This document shows positions 17,412 to 25,715 of a stretch of 50,968 nt of DNA, piece by piece (positions within the stretch are counted from its first letter, which is position 1; each line of letters starts with the position of its first letter). The translations under genes and the position numbers were made by a program. The DNA is taken from assembly GCA_903901345.1 (NCBI GenBank), contig CAIUQQ010000335.1, positions 1 to 50,968 of the forward strand, read 5' to 3'. Under the pieces are notes generated by a model. It was given only the letters and a program-made list of their open reading frames with translations, did no database searches and was not told the origin of the DNA. Origin of the DNA: an uncultured Bacteroidota bacterium. GTDB lineage: Bacteria > Bacteroidota > Bacteroidia > UKL13-3.

Positions 17412-18449
17412 TTATTTATCATTTATTGTACATTCTACGCGTCTGTTTATTTTTCTGCCATCTTCTTTGTCGTTACTTGCTATTGGTTTCGAACTTCCCA
17501 AGCCCTTGTATTTAATAAAGGCCGTATTTATACCTTGTTCAATTAAATAATCTGCAACTGCTTTTGCTCTATCTTTTGATAGTTTTAAATTATCGACTTC
17601 ATTACCAATATTATCTGTATGTCCTACCACATTAATTTTAAAAGTAGGATTACGCTTTAAATAGGTTACTAACTTGTTTAATTCTGCATAAGATTCTTTT
17701 AATAAAATGCTTTTATTTGTTTCAAATACAATATTTTTAAGGATTAAAGGTGCTCCTAATTTGGGAGCAAAAACAGTATCAACATCTATTTGAAGGTTTC
17801 TTGTTCCTCCTCTAATATCATCTATATACAACGAATATCCTCTAAAAGCAATGCCTCCAGGCAGTAAATCAGGAATTTCAACTGTAACGGAGTTTAGCAT
17901 GGTTTTACCATCGGCTGAATAAAGCTTTCCTGTAATATTGGTAGAGGTATTAAATATTACTTCAACCCTATACCATGTATGTAATTTATATGTTTGGCTT
18001 ACTGTTTTTAAAGGTGGATATGTGTAATTTGGGGTCTTCGAAAAGTTTAATGTATTGGTGCTTGCATCAATACATAAGAAATAACCGCTTTCAGTGTTGT
18101 TCATACCAATTCCAAAATAAAGCCTAGTATTTTGATTAAAACGCATCCACCAACTAATGGCTTCATCAGTAAAACCAATAGTTTTATCAATTCTTTTATA
18201 AAAACCTCCAGCGCTTTGGCAGTATAATCCAAAATTACCTGAATGAGCAGCACCTTTAGTTTTTAACGAAAATCCTTCTCCTACTTTAATCCAAGGTTTC
18301 CAATGCCAAACAGTATCTTTTTCAAAATCTTCAATTTTTGGTAAATCATTTCCAGTTTGACCGTAAGTGGCAGAGCTGAAGGTTAAAACCAAGCAAATAA
18401 ATGTAAAGTATTTACTTAAGGTTTTTATATTTTGTTTAAATAACATCAT
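17412..18449 (-). CDS. OmpA-family outer-membrane protein with concanavalin-like N-terminal domain
   Basis: Exported (signal peptide ending FSSATYGQ). Residues about 35-220 form a LamG/concanavalin-like beta-sandwich (WHWKPWIKVGEGFSLKTKGAAHSGNFGLY ... WYRVEVIFNTSTNITGKLYSADG), possibly glycan-binding. Residues about 230-345 are an OmpA C-terminal domain (IVFETNKSILLKESYAELNKLVTYLKRNP, VVGHTDNIGN, LSKDRAKAVADYLIEQGI, GRKINRRVECTI) that anchors the protein to peptidoglycan. The gene lies between two copies of a 129-bp mtaB-derived repeat, so its upstream region carries an mtaB-like promoter. Likely role: envelope integrity or surface binding. Confidence 0.9.
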   Translation of the reverse strand: MMLFKQNIKTLSKYFTFICLVLTFSSATYGQTGNDLPKIEDFEKDTVWHWKPWIKVGEGFSLKTKGAAHSGNFGLYCQSAGGFYKRIDKTIGFTDEAISWWMRFNQNTRLYFGIGMNNTESGYFLCIDASTNTLNFSKTPNYTYPPLKTVSQTYKLHTWYRVEVIFNTSTNITGKLYSADGKTMLNSVTVEIPDLLPGGIAFRGYSLYIDDIRGGTRNLQIDVDTVFAPKLGAPLILKNIVFETNKSILLKESYAELNKLVTYLKRNPTFKINVVGHTDNIGNEVDNLKLSKDRAKAVADYLIEQGINTAFIKYKGLGSSKPIASNDKEDGRKINRRVECTINDK

Positions 18450-18490
18450 TTAATTTTAATGAATAAATATTTGAAAAAGAGTGAATTGTT

Positions 18491-18565
18491 TTAATCTTTA
18501 ACGTAAAAGCAAAAAAGATTATTTAATTTACAACCTAACGTATAAAACGCAACTGTTTTTTGCAT
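18491..18565 (-). pseudogene. Truncated mtaB 5-prime fragment (24-codon ORF)
   Basis: Within repeat copy B, ATG 18565 opens a reading frame MQKTVAFYTLGCKLNNLFCFYVKD. Its first 15 residues equal the start of MtaB; it then leaves homology and stops. It lies 42 bp upstream of the OmpA-family start and behind a conserved -7 element. It is either a dead gene fragment or an accidental leader peptide. No independent evidence of translation. Confidence 0.75.
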
Positions 18566-18649
18566 AGCCTACAAAAATATAAAAGATTATTGGTTTTGAA
18601 GAAAAAAAACCATTGAAAATAAAATAGCCACAGATTACACAGATTATAC
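18521..18649. repeat. 129-bp direct repeat, copy B
   Basis: Second copy of 17226-17354. Differences are few: GCGCAC becomes GCCTAC before the -7 element, and several substitutions and gaps occur in the A-rich stretch. The -7 octamer TATTTTTG is intact (18572-18579, minus strand). Confidence 0.93.
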
Positions 18650-18731
18650 AAAAAAAAGTCTCTGTATTCAGTGGTAAAGCCTCTGTAAATTCTGCGAACG
18701 ATGAACAAAAATAAGTGTTATCTGTGGCTTT
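18624..18731. repeat. CCACAGATT-type dispersed element with terminal inverted repeats
   Basis: Begins AGCCACAGATTACACAGATT and ends TATCTGTGGCT, so the ends are complementary. The middle reads like related text (CTCTGTATTCAGTGGT, CCTCTGTAAATTCTGCG). A truncated copy is at 17334-17354 and a reverse-oriented remnant at about 44489-44515. Elements of this wording are, to my recollection, widespread in intergenic DNA of Bacteroidota. Confidence 0.75.
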
Positions 18732-18737
18732 AATTCA

Positions 18738-20366
18738 CTAAAATCTTTTTCTCAAAAACACATTCATACTCAAATTGTACGGATACTGTTTCAACCAATT
18801 TTCATCATTTACTATATTGGTCAAACTTGTTTTTATAATTGGCATCAATCCAACTGAAACACCAGGACTATTTAAGTTATAAGTAAACTGAGGTTGAAAA
18901 CTAAAAAATAGCGTGTTCTTAAATGCAGGGAAATCATCTTTATTGGTAACTTCATAAACACCAATATTATTGGTATTAATTATATAAGTATTTATTCCGG
19001 TTACAAACCCAATTCCTAATCCAGTTTGAAGTGCCAATTCAAACTTTTGTGTTTCTATGGCTTTGTAGGTTATAAATAAAGGTATTTCGGTAAATGAATA
19101 TTTTAAAGTAGTAGAGTTAGTATTTCCGGTTGTAATGGTATCGTTATAATAAATCAAATTTTCTTCAAAATTACCCGTTGGATTTTTAGCTTTTTCTTTA
19201 CTAAAATTCATGGTTTGTTTAAAGTTTGCAAGTATCAATCCTGAACTGACGGTAAAACGTTTTGTTAAATCGTAGCCAATTAAAAAACCACCAGTAATTT
19301 CCGACTCACTGCTTTCAGTTTGTTCTCTTAATAGTTGGTTTGTTGTGCTATTTCCTTTGTCATTTCCTGCTGCATAACGCATGTAACTATAACCCAAACC
19401 GGCATAAGCTATGATGGTTAATTTTTCTTTTTTAAGTGATGGTCCAGTATAATTTTCATCACTTACTTGTTGTGCTAAAACATTTGTATTTTTTGGAGTT
19501 GTAACAATTTTTTCAGTTTTAGTTAAATTGGTGTTTTCTGCAACGGAATCTTTATTGGGTTCAGGTAAAGTTTTTTTAGTAAATATAGGCGGAATTTCAG
19601 TGTTAGTTGGTAAATTATTTTCAGCAAATGAAGATGAGTTTGTAGACTCTTTATTTTCATTTTTTCGAATTGGTAAATTTGCTGAAACAATAGTGCCTGT
19701 AGTCATTAATCCTTCAACAGTAACAACTGAATTTTGCGAAGTTACTTGATTTGCTAAAATAGGGGGTTGATTAACTGCAACCGAGTTAGTATGACGATTA
19801 TTTTTAGCGCGATTATTTACTTTAACTTTTTGACTATTTGTATTTTGAACTAAAAGATTATTAGGTGTTTTGCTTGAATTTAACGCATGATTTTCATTTT
19901 CAACAGTAACATTTCCAATTTTGCTTCCTTCTACAAGCTCAGGATGACTAATTGCTAATTGCTTATTGCTAAATGCCTCCCGATTTATCGGGAGCTCATT
20001 CTCTTCTAACCAAACAAATGCATTTGGATGACTTAAAGCGCCACTAGTTTTTGAATCAGTAACAAATTTATTGATAAATATTCCTGCAAAAACGCCAAAT
20101 GAAAGCACCACAAAAGTCCATAAATAAATCAATTTTTTATTTACCTGAACTATAAATGGCAAGCGTTTTTCTATTGCTAACCAAATGTTTTCGTTGGGTT
20201 CGTATTTGAGTGTATTTAATTTTATAGCAACCGTTTTTTCAAAATTATCGGTTGGTATATTTTGGGCAATATTTTCCCATAAGGCATCATTTGGTTTAGC
20301 CTCAAAATTGTCAAATTGCGCTCTTAGCTTTTGCTCAAATTTATCTTGGTTGTTCAAATGGTTCAT
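18738..20366 (-). CDS. Anti-sigma-like membrane protein fused to a C-terminal outer-membrane beta-barrel domain
   Basis: 542 residues, overlapping the ECF sigma gene by 26 bp and thus probably its regulator. The cytoplasmic N-terminus has two copies of a ~30-residue module (FEQKLRAQFDNFEAKPNDALWENIAQNIP and FEKTVAIKLNTLKYEPNENIWLAIEKRLP). A transmembrane helix follows at about 79-98, then a long Ser/Thr/Asn-rich linker, then a barrel-like C-terminus from about 310 (IIAYAGLGYSYMRYAAG ... GGFLIGYDLTKRFTVSSGLILANF ... LSMNVFLRKRF, ending in Phe). The combination implies an inner-membrane-anchored protein with an outer-membrane-type domain. Residues about 124-147 derive from an inserted repeat. 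Confidence 0.75.
   Translation of the reverse strand: MNHLNNQDKFEQKLRAQFDNFEAKPNDALWENIAQNIPTDNFEKTVAIKLNTLKYEPNENIWLAIEKRLPFIVQVNKKLIYLWTFVVLSFGVFAGIFINKFVTDSKTSGALSHPNAFVWLEENELPINREAFSNKQLAISHPELVEGSKIGNVTVENENHALNSSKTPNNLLVQNTNSQKVKVNNRAKNNRHTNSVAVNQPPILANQVTSQNSVVTVEGLMTTGTIVSANLPIRKNENKESTNSSSFAENNLPTNTEIPPIFTKKTLPEPNKDSVAENTNLTKTEKIVTTPKNTNVLAQQVSDENYTGPSLKKEKLTIIAYAGLGYSYMRYAAGNDKGNSTTNQLLREQTESSESEITGGFLIGYDLTKRFTVSSGLILANFKQTMNFSKEKAKNPTGNFEENLIYYNDTITTGNTNSTTLKYSFTEIPLFITYKAIETQKFELALQTGLGIGFVTGINTYIINTNNIGVYEVTNKDDFPAFKNTLFFSFQPQFTYNLNSPGVSVGLMPIIKTSLTNIVNDENWLKQYPYNLSMNVFLRKRF
19927..19994. repeat. REP-type insertion inside the anti-sigma gene
   Basis: Contains CCTTCTACAAGCTCAGGATGA, one of the widespread bacterial repeats that translates as HPELVEG on the other strand, then GCTAATTGCTAATTGC-like text, then the palindrome CTCCCGATTTATCGGGAG. 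All of it is read in frame as part of the disordered linker. Confidence 0.8.
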
Positions 20367-20904
20367 TTAAAATATGATAGTGCTTGCTTAAAGCTTTTTT
20401 CATCCAATCTCTCGCACGTGAATACTGCGATTTACTGGTTCCAATGGCTATTCCAAGCTGTTCTCCAATTTCTTTATGTGTAAATCCTTCTACTGCATAC
20501 AAGTTAAAAATTAACCTATAACCGTCAGGCATTTGTTGCACAAAAGCTAAAATTTCTTTCACCGATATTTTCGAAATAATATCATCATCGTATTTAGCAT
20601 CATAATCTTGCACATCTAAGTCTTCTTTAAAATGACGAAGTCTATGCTTGTATAAATTAATAGCATTAAATACAACTACTCGCCTTACCCAACCTTCAAA
20701 ATTACCTTCGCCACGGTAAGTATGCATGCTTTGATATAATTTAATAAAACTTTCTTGAAGCATATCTTCTGCTTCTGCGCGGTCTTTGGCATAACGCATA
20801 CAAACGCCTAGCATTTTTGAAGCAAAGTAATCGTAGAAAGCTTTTTGTGCTTTTCTGTCGCCTTCCTTGCAACCTTGAATCATATCTTCAAACGATAAAT
20901 GCAA
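20341..20904 (-). CDS. RNA polymerase ECF-type sigma factor
   Basis: Sigma-70 family, extracytoplasmic-function class. Region 2 is visible in FYDYFASKMLGVCMRYAKDRAEAEDMLQESFIKLYQSMHTYRGEGNFEGWVRRVVVFNAINLYKHR. Region 4 is VKEILAFVQQMPDGYRLIFNLYAVEGFTHKEIGEQLGIAIGTSKSQYSRARDWMKKAL, with a helix-turn-helix. It has no in-frame ATG before region 2 except at 20883; the TTG at 20904 (or ATT just before) gives the usual short N-terminal lead and is preferred. The 3-prime end overlaps the putative anti-sigma gene, indicating translational coupling. Its targets are likely envelope genes, possibly including itself. Confidence 0.92.
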   Translation of the reverse strand: MHLSFEDMIQGCKEGDRKAQKAFYDYFASKMLGVCMRYAKDRAEAEDMLQESFIKLYQSMHTYRGEGNFEGWVRRVVVFNAINLYKHRLRHFKEDLDVQDYDAKYDDDIISKISVKEILAFVQQMPDGYRLIFNLYAVEGFTHKEIGEQLGIAIGTSKSQYSRARDWMKKALSKHYHILNEPFEQPR

Positions 20905-21057
20905 AATGTGTTTGTGGGTTTAATTAAAAATCAAAAATAGTGATTTATTATATTTACAGTCAAAAAAACAGTGAAAGCAGTTGCATGGCTTACATTTTGA
21001 CAAATCAATTATCAGTTCAAATTATTTGTTATCAGTGGTTTAAACCAATAAATAAAT

Positions 21058-21086
21058 TTTATTATCATACATGTTTTGATAATAAA
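21058..21086. promoter_or_regulatory. CIRCE-geometry inverted repeat upstream of groES
   Basis: TTATTATCA-N9-TGATAATAA: a perfect 9-bp inverted repeat with a 9-bp spacer (one further T-A pair outside), 88 bp before groES. HrcA's CIRCE operator has the same 9-9-9 layout and begins TTA, but the rest of the CIRCE sequence (GCACTC) is absent. A candidate operator, not a CIRCE by sequence. Confidence 0.5.
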
Positions 21087-21173
21087 TGTAAATGTGTCAG
21101 CATATTGGCGCTTGGCATAATGTTAGTTAAATGCAGAGTATCATTTAAAAATCAATAATTAAAACAAACATAC

Positions 21174-21467
21174 ATGGCAATTAACTTAAAACCATTGGCA
21201 GACAGAGTTCTAGTAGAACCTGCTCCAGCAGAAGAAAAAACAGTTGGTGGAATTATTACTCCTGATACTGCTAAAGAAAAACCACAACGCGGAACTGTAG
21301 TAGCTGCAGGTCCCGGAAAAAATGCTGAAACTTCAGGTAATTTAATTCCATTAACAGTTAAAAATGGCGACACTATTCTATATGGTAAATACGCAGGAAC
21401 TGAAATTACTGTGGAAGGCAAAGAATACTTAATCATGCGTGAAAGCGATATTTTTGCAATAGTTTAA
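21174..21467 (+). CDS. groES: Co-chaperonin GroES
   Basis: Heptameric lid of the GroEL folding chamber. [43 protein letters not shown] is the full family signature, including the mobile loop that contacts GroEL. Normal length (97 aa). It lies 122 bp upstream of groEL in the usual order; the gap carries a dispersed repeat. A CIRCE-like-geometry inverted repeat upstream suggests stress regulation. Confidence 0.98.
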   Translation: MAINLKPLADRVLVEPAPAEEKTVGGIITPDTAKEKPQRGTVVAAGPGKNAETSGNLIPLTVKNGDTILYGKYAGTEITVEGKEYLIMRESDIFAIV

Positions 21468-21470
21468 ATT

Positions 21471-21506
21471 CAGCAACTGGCAGCTGGCTTATTGCCGCTG
21501 GCAAAT
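21471..21506. repeat. Dispersed CCAGAAGCCAG-type repeat, copy 2, between groES and groEL
   Basis: GCAACTGGCAGCTGGCTTATTGCCGCTGGCA. Its reverse complement shares AAGCCAGCTGCCA with copy 1. It is located inside the presumed groESL transcript. Confidence 0.6.
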
Positions 21507-21589
21507 GCGGAAAATACAAAAATCAATTATTAAAAATCAAATTTTAGCTAACGGCCAAAAGTCAACAGCTAAAAGTAAAACAAAAAATT

Positions 21590-23227
21590 ATGTCAAAAAA
21601 AATATTATATGGTGTAGAAGCGCGTGACGGTTTAAAACGCGGTGTAGATGCTTTAGCTAATGCAGTTAAAGCTACTTTAGGTCCAAAAGGTAGAAACGTA
21701 GTAATCGATAAAAAATTCGGTTCTCCAACTATTACTAAAGATGGTGTTTCTGTGGCTAAAGAAATTGAATTGAAAGATCCAATTGAAAACATGGGTGCAC
21801 AAATGGTAAAAGAAGTAGCTTCAAAAACTGCTGATATTGCTGGTGATGGAACAACTACTGCTACTGTTTTAGCGCAAGCTATTGTAGCTGGTGGAACTAA
21901 AAACGTGGCTGCTGGTGCAAATCCAATGGATTTGAAACGTGGTATTGAAAAAGCGGTTGAAGTAGTAATTTCTAGTTTAAAAGCTCAAAGTCAAAAAGTA
22001 GGTGACGATAACAAAAAAATTCAACAAGTGGCTTCTATTTCAGCTAATAACGATGAAGTTATTGGTACTTTAATTGCTAACGCAATGGCTAAAGTTGGAA
22101 AAGAAGGTGTAATCACTGTAGAAGAAGCTAAAGGTACTGAAACTGATGTAAAAACAGTAGAAGGAATGCAATTTGATAGAGGTTATTTATCTCCTTATTT
22201 TGTTACCAATGCTGAGAAAATGGAAGTTGATTTAGAAGCTCCTTACATTTTAATTTACGACAAAAAAGTAAGTAACATGAAAGAATTATTGCCTATTTTA
22301 GAGCAAGTAGTTCAAACTGGAAAACCTTTAGTTATTATTTCTGAAGACGTAGAAGGTGAGGCTTTAGCTACTTTAGTGGTAAATAAAATTAGAGGTTCTT
22401 TGAAAATTGCTGCTGTTAAAGCTCCTGGTTTTGGCGATAGAAGAAAAGCAATGTTAGAAGATTTAGCTATTTTAACTGGTGGAACTGTTATAAGTGAAGA
22501 ACGTGGTTTCAAATTAGAAAATGCTGATATTACTATGCTTGGAAGAGCAGAAAAAATCAATATTGATAAAGACAACACTACTATTATTAATGGTGCTGGA
22601 ACTAAAGAAGATATTGCTGCTAGAGTTGGACAAATTAAAGCACAAATTGAAAACACAACAAGCGATTACGATAAAGAAAAATTACAAGAACGTTTGGCTA
22701 AATTAGCTGGCGGTGTTGCTGTTCTTTATATTGGTGCTGCTACTGAAGTGGAAATGAAAGAAAAGAAAGACCGTGTTGATGATGCATTACATGCTACTCG
22801 CGCTGCGGTTGAAGAAGGTATAGTTGCTGGTGGTGGAGTTGCTTATATCAGAGCAATTGAAGCATTAGAAAACTTAAAAGGTGCTAACGAAGATGAGAAT
22901 ACTGGTATTCAAATTATTCGTAGAGCTTTAGAAGAACCATTAAGAACAATAGTTGCAAATGCAGGTGGTGAAGGTTCAGTAGTAGTAAACAAAGTACGTG
23001 AAGGTAAAGACGATTTTGGTTACAATGCTAGAACTGAAGTTTACGAAAACCTAATTGCTGCTGGTGTTATTGATCCTACTAAAGTAGCTCGCGTAGCATT
23101 ACAAAATGCTGCAAGTGCTGCTGCCATGATTTTAACTACTGAATGTGCTTTAGTAGAAGAAAAAGAAGCTAACGCTCCAGCAATGGGTGGCGGTATGCCA
23201 GGCGGAATGGACGGAATGGGATACTAA
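21590..23227 (+). CDS. groEL: Chaperonin GroEL
   Basis: 60-kDa ATP-dependent chaperonin forming two seven-membered rings that fold proteins together with GroES. Diagnostic stretches are [49 protein letters not shown] and the signature [18 protein letters not shown]. The C-terminal [12 protein letters not shown] is the expected flexible Gly-Met tail. Length 545 aa is standard. Transcribed with groES and ended by a double stem-loop. Confidence 0.99.
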   Translation: MSKKILYGVEARDGLKRGVDALANAVKATLGPKGRNVVIDKKFGSPTITKDGVSVAKEIELKDPIENMGAQMVKEVASKTADIAGDGTTTATVLAQAIVAGGTKNVAAGANPMDLKRGIEKAVEVVISSLKAQSQKVGDDNKKIQQVASISANNDEVIGTLIANAMAKVGKEGVITVEEAKGTETDVKTVEGMQFDRGYLSPYFVTNAEKMEVDLEAPYILIYDKKVSNMKELLPILEQVVQTGKPLVIISEDVEGEALATLVVNKIRGSLKIAAVKAPGFGDRRKAMLEDLAILTGGTVISEERGFKLENADITMLGRAEKINIDKDNTTIINGAGTKEDIAARVGQIKAQIENTTSDYDKEKLQERLAKLAGGVAVLYIGAATEVEMKEKKDRVDDALHATRAAVEEGIVAGGGVAYIRAIEALENLKGANEDENTGIQIIRRALEEPLRTIVANAGGEGSVVVNKVREGKDDFGYNARTEVYENLIAAGVIDPTKVARVALQNAASAAAMILTTECALVEEKEANAPAMGGGMPGGMDGMGY

Positions 23228-23255
23228 ATAAGTGCGAAATTCTAAGTAAATAAAG

Positions 23256-23281
23256 TAGAGACGTTGCATGCAACGTCTCTA
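23256..23281. repeat. 26-bp perfect palindrome (AGAGACGTTGCATGCAACGTCTCT family)
   Basis: Half-site TAGAGACGTTGCA followed by its exact complement, with no spacer. It lies 28 bp after groEL and just before the terminator. I recall this wording as a common dispersed repeat in Bacteroidota and cyanobacteria; only one copy is present here. Confidence 0.85.
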
Positions 23282-23290
23282 TAAATAATC

Positions 23291-23332
23291 AAAAACCCGA
23301 ATCATCTTTTATAGATTGATTCGGGTTTTTTG
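23291..23332 (+). terminator. Terminator of groES-groEL
   Basis: AAAAACCCGAATCA pairs with TGATTCGGGTTTTT across a 12-nt loop, followed by T-rich sequence. The remaining gap down to 23470 is A+T-rich with nothing recognisable. Confidence 0.92.
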
Positions 23333-23469
23333 TTTTTTTATTTGAAAAACATTTAGATTTGTTTTAAATATTCCAACCTATCCAACTGAACTTAATAAAA
23401 TCAATTAAAGTTAATTTGTAATCAAGATTCCTTATTTATGTTTTTATATCAATTTTAAAAAATCTGATA

Positions 23470-24285
23470 TTATTTTTTCTTTGGATAATGTAAATCAAAC
23501 TGATTTTCTAAGTACCATAAAATATAATCATCTCTATAATTATTAATGGTTACATAGTTTTTTAAGTATGATTTTCTTGGAATTACCTTAGCTAATTTTG
23601 TATTTAAAAGTGGGTTTATTAATCCAAATACCCTGGTATCTGTATTTTTATTATAAACACTCATTGGTTGACCTGAATTATATAAAAAATCCTGATGAAT
23701 AGTTACATAGTTCGAAGCATTTTCAATTGTTATAAAAAGTGAATTCCAAACATCAGTTGTATAATATTTTCCAATATTTTTCAAATAGATAATATATTCA
23801 TTTAGGTAAGCAAAATTTTGAATTTCCTTCAAATAATTACCATCAAAATTCAGGTAAAGTTTTCCTTTTTTAGTTGGTTTTTTAATAGCGGTTCTAATGT
23901 GTTTTCTCTTTATTTTCCCTACCATATTTATAAATTCTTGAGAGGTAAAGTTATTGTTGGTAGTTTCCATTTCTTTCTTTATTCCAGAAATAAAATCAGT
24001 ATCTAGCTTGATTATATCTGTTTTAAATAAGGTATCGAAACTAATAATAAGTTTTTGCGACTTTTTATCAATTTTTGAATGTTTGATAAATTTATATAGA
24101 TTTCTTTGGAAATTATTATTTCCTATGTAAGTTATTACTAATGATTCTTTATGAGCATATTTTGGATTCGAGTTCCAGTAACTATCTTTAGAACAAAAAA
24201 TTATTAAAGTATCACCAAAATTCTGAGCTTTTAATAGAATTATTTTACAAAAAAGAAAAAAGAAGAGTATTTTAAATCGAATCAT
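23470..24285 (-). CDS. Exported hypothetical protein
   Basis: 271 residues from ATG 24285 (MIRFKILFFFLFCKIILLKAQ, a signal peptide); the TTG upstream in the track is not needed. The mature part is Lys/Asn/Tyr-rich (SKDSYWNSNPKYAHKES ... WYLENQFDLHYPKKK) and has no motif that I recognise. It is more A+T-rich than its neighbours. A monocistronic unit between groEL and gcvT. Likely periplasmic; function unknown. Confidence 0.7.
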   Translation of the reverse strand: MIRFKILFFFLFCKIILLKAQNFGDTLIIFCSKDSYWNSNPKYAHKESLVITYIGNNNFQRNLYKFIKHSKIDKKSQKLIISFDTLFKTDIIKLDTDFISGIKKEMETTNNNFTSQEFINMVGKIKRKHIRTAIKKPTKKGKLYLNFDGNYLKEIQNFAYLNEYIIYLKNIGKYYTTDVWNSLFITIENASNYVTIHQDFLYNSGQPMSVYNKNTDTRVFGLINPLLNTKLAKVIPRKSYLKNYVTINNYRDDYILWYLENQFDLHYPKKK

Positions 24286-24560
24286 AGTTTGTAACAATTA
24301 TAACTAATTTACTAGTAAACAAAAAAAGAAACTTATTTGCAAAAGTTCCGAGTAATCGGAAGAAGATTCTTATGGAATGATCGCCTGATCGTTTTTTGTA
24401 AAAAACTTACATTCTTCTATTCATTCACACTTTGCAATTTCAACCAATCAACTCATTCAACCCAATTCCCCAAACCTAGTATTAATCAAATTTGCAAATG
24501 GCAATTTTTTAAAGTATTTTATTACTTTCGCCTTTACAAAAACTAAAAAAAATATACTAA

Positions 24561-25637
24561 ATGAAATACGTAGCTTTAAATGATTTGCATGCTGCATTAG
24601 GCGCAAAAATGATTGAGTTTGCAGGATATAACATGCCTGTTTTATACACTAATTTAATTCAAGAACATTTAGCTGTTCGAAATTCAGTTGGCGTATTTGA
24701 TGTAAGCCACATGGGCGAGTTTTTGCTAAAAGGTGAAAAAGCTTTAGATTTAATTCAATTGGTTACAAGCAATGATGCTTCAAAACTAATTGATGGTAAA
24801 ATTCAATATAGTTGTTTACCAAACGATAAAGGTGGAATTGTAGATGATTTATTGGTGTATCGTTGGAATGAAAACGAATATTATTTAGTAGTAAACGCGT
24901 CTAACATTGAAAAAGATTGGAATTGGATTAGCCAACATAATACTTTTGGTGTAGAAATGAAAAATCTGAGTGACGATATGAGTTTGTTTGCTGTTCAAGG
25001 TCCTAATGCAATTAAGGCTTTACAAAAATTAACTGAAGTTGACTTAAGTGCAATGGAATATTACTCATTTTGTGGTGGAACTATGGCAGGTTGCGATGAT
25101 GTAATTATTTCGAATACTGGTTACACCGGTGCTGGTGGATTTGAAATTTATGTTGGAAATAAAGATGCACAAAAAATGTGGGATGCCATATTTGAAGCAG
25201 GAAAAGAATTTGATATTAAACCTGTAGGATTAGGCGCTCGCGATACTTTGCGATTAGAAAAAGGTTTCTGTTTATACGGACATGATATTAACGATGAAAC
25301 TAGTCCAATAGAAGCTGGTTTAGGATGGATTACCAAATTTACAAAACCATTTATTATGAGCGAGCATCACAAAGCAATTAAAGAAAATGGTGCTACTAAA
25401 AAATTAGTAGGTTTTGAATTAATTGACCGTGGAATTCCTCGCCAACATTATATTATTAACGATGCCAGTGGCAATGCAATTGGTGAAGTAACTTCAGGAA
25501 CACAATCGCCAAGCTTAAACAAAGCAATTGGTATGGGTTATGTTGCTGCTTCGCATAGCAAAGTAGATTCTGAAATTTATATTGAAATTCGCGAAAAACA
25601 AATAAAAGCTAAAGTAGTAAAAATGCCTTTTTTGTAG
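24561..25637 (+). CDS. gcvT: Aminomethyltransferase (glycine cleavage system T protein)
   Basis: Transfers the methylene group from the aminomethyl-lipoyl H protein to tetrahydrofolate, releasing ammonia. [20 protein letters not shown], the folate-site [16 protein letters not shown] and [20 protein letters not shown] are family hallmarks. Length (358 aa) is normal. The other glycine cleavage genes are not in the window, which is common in this phylum. The 275-bp gap upstream has a small TTCCGA/TCGGAA hairpin but no glycine riboswitch that I can recognise. Confidence 0.97.
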   Translation: MKYVALNDLHAALGAKMIEFAGYNMPVLYTNLIQEHLAVRNSVGVFDVSHMGEFLLKGEKALDLIQLVTSNDASKLIDGKIQYSCLPNDKGGIVDDLLVYRWNENEYYLVVNASNIEKDWNWISQHNTFGVEMKNLSDDMSLFAVQGPNAIKALQKLTEVDLSAMEYYSFCGGTMAGCDDVIISNTGYTGAGGFEIYVGNKDAQKMWDAIFEAGKEFDIKPVGLGARDTLRLEKGFCLYGHDINDETSPIEAGLGWITKFTKPFIMSEHHKAIKENGATKKLVGFELIDRGIPRQHYIINDASGNAIGEVTSGTQSPSLNKAIGMGYVAASHSKVDSEIYIEIREKQIKAKVVKMPFL

Positions 25638-25652
25638 TAGTTAATTTGCAGT

Positions 25653-25690
25653 AAAAAAGCCCGTAATCACAATTGATTACGGGCTTTTTT
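25653..25690 (+). terminator. Terminator of gcvT
   Basis: AAAAAAGCCCGTAATCA pairs perfectly with its complement over a 4-nt loop and ends in T6. It also serves the convergent DUF2911 gene. Confidence 0.95.
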
Positions 25691-25715
25691 AATGAATTTC
25701 AGTTAAAATATATTA

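Noticed and set aside
21090-21125. Sigma-54 promoter (TTGGC..TTGGCA) before groES
   Set aside because: The two TTGGC elements are only 8 bp apart and do not fit the -24/-12 spacing.
20940-21158. 72-residue ORF upstream of groES
   Set aside because: It crosses the inverted repeat and groES control region, with no recognisable start context or domain.
24301-24560. Glycine riboswitch upstream of gcvT
   Set aside because: Only a small TTCCGA/TCGGAA hairpin is seen, about 200 bp from the start; the conserved glycine-aptamer core motifs are not visible.
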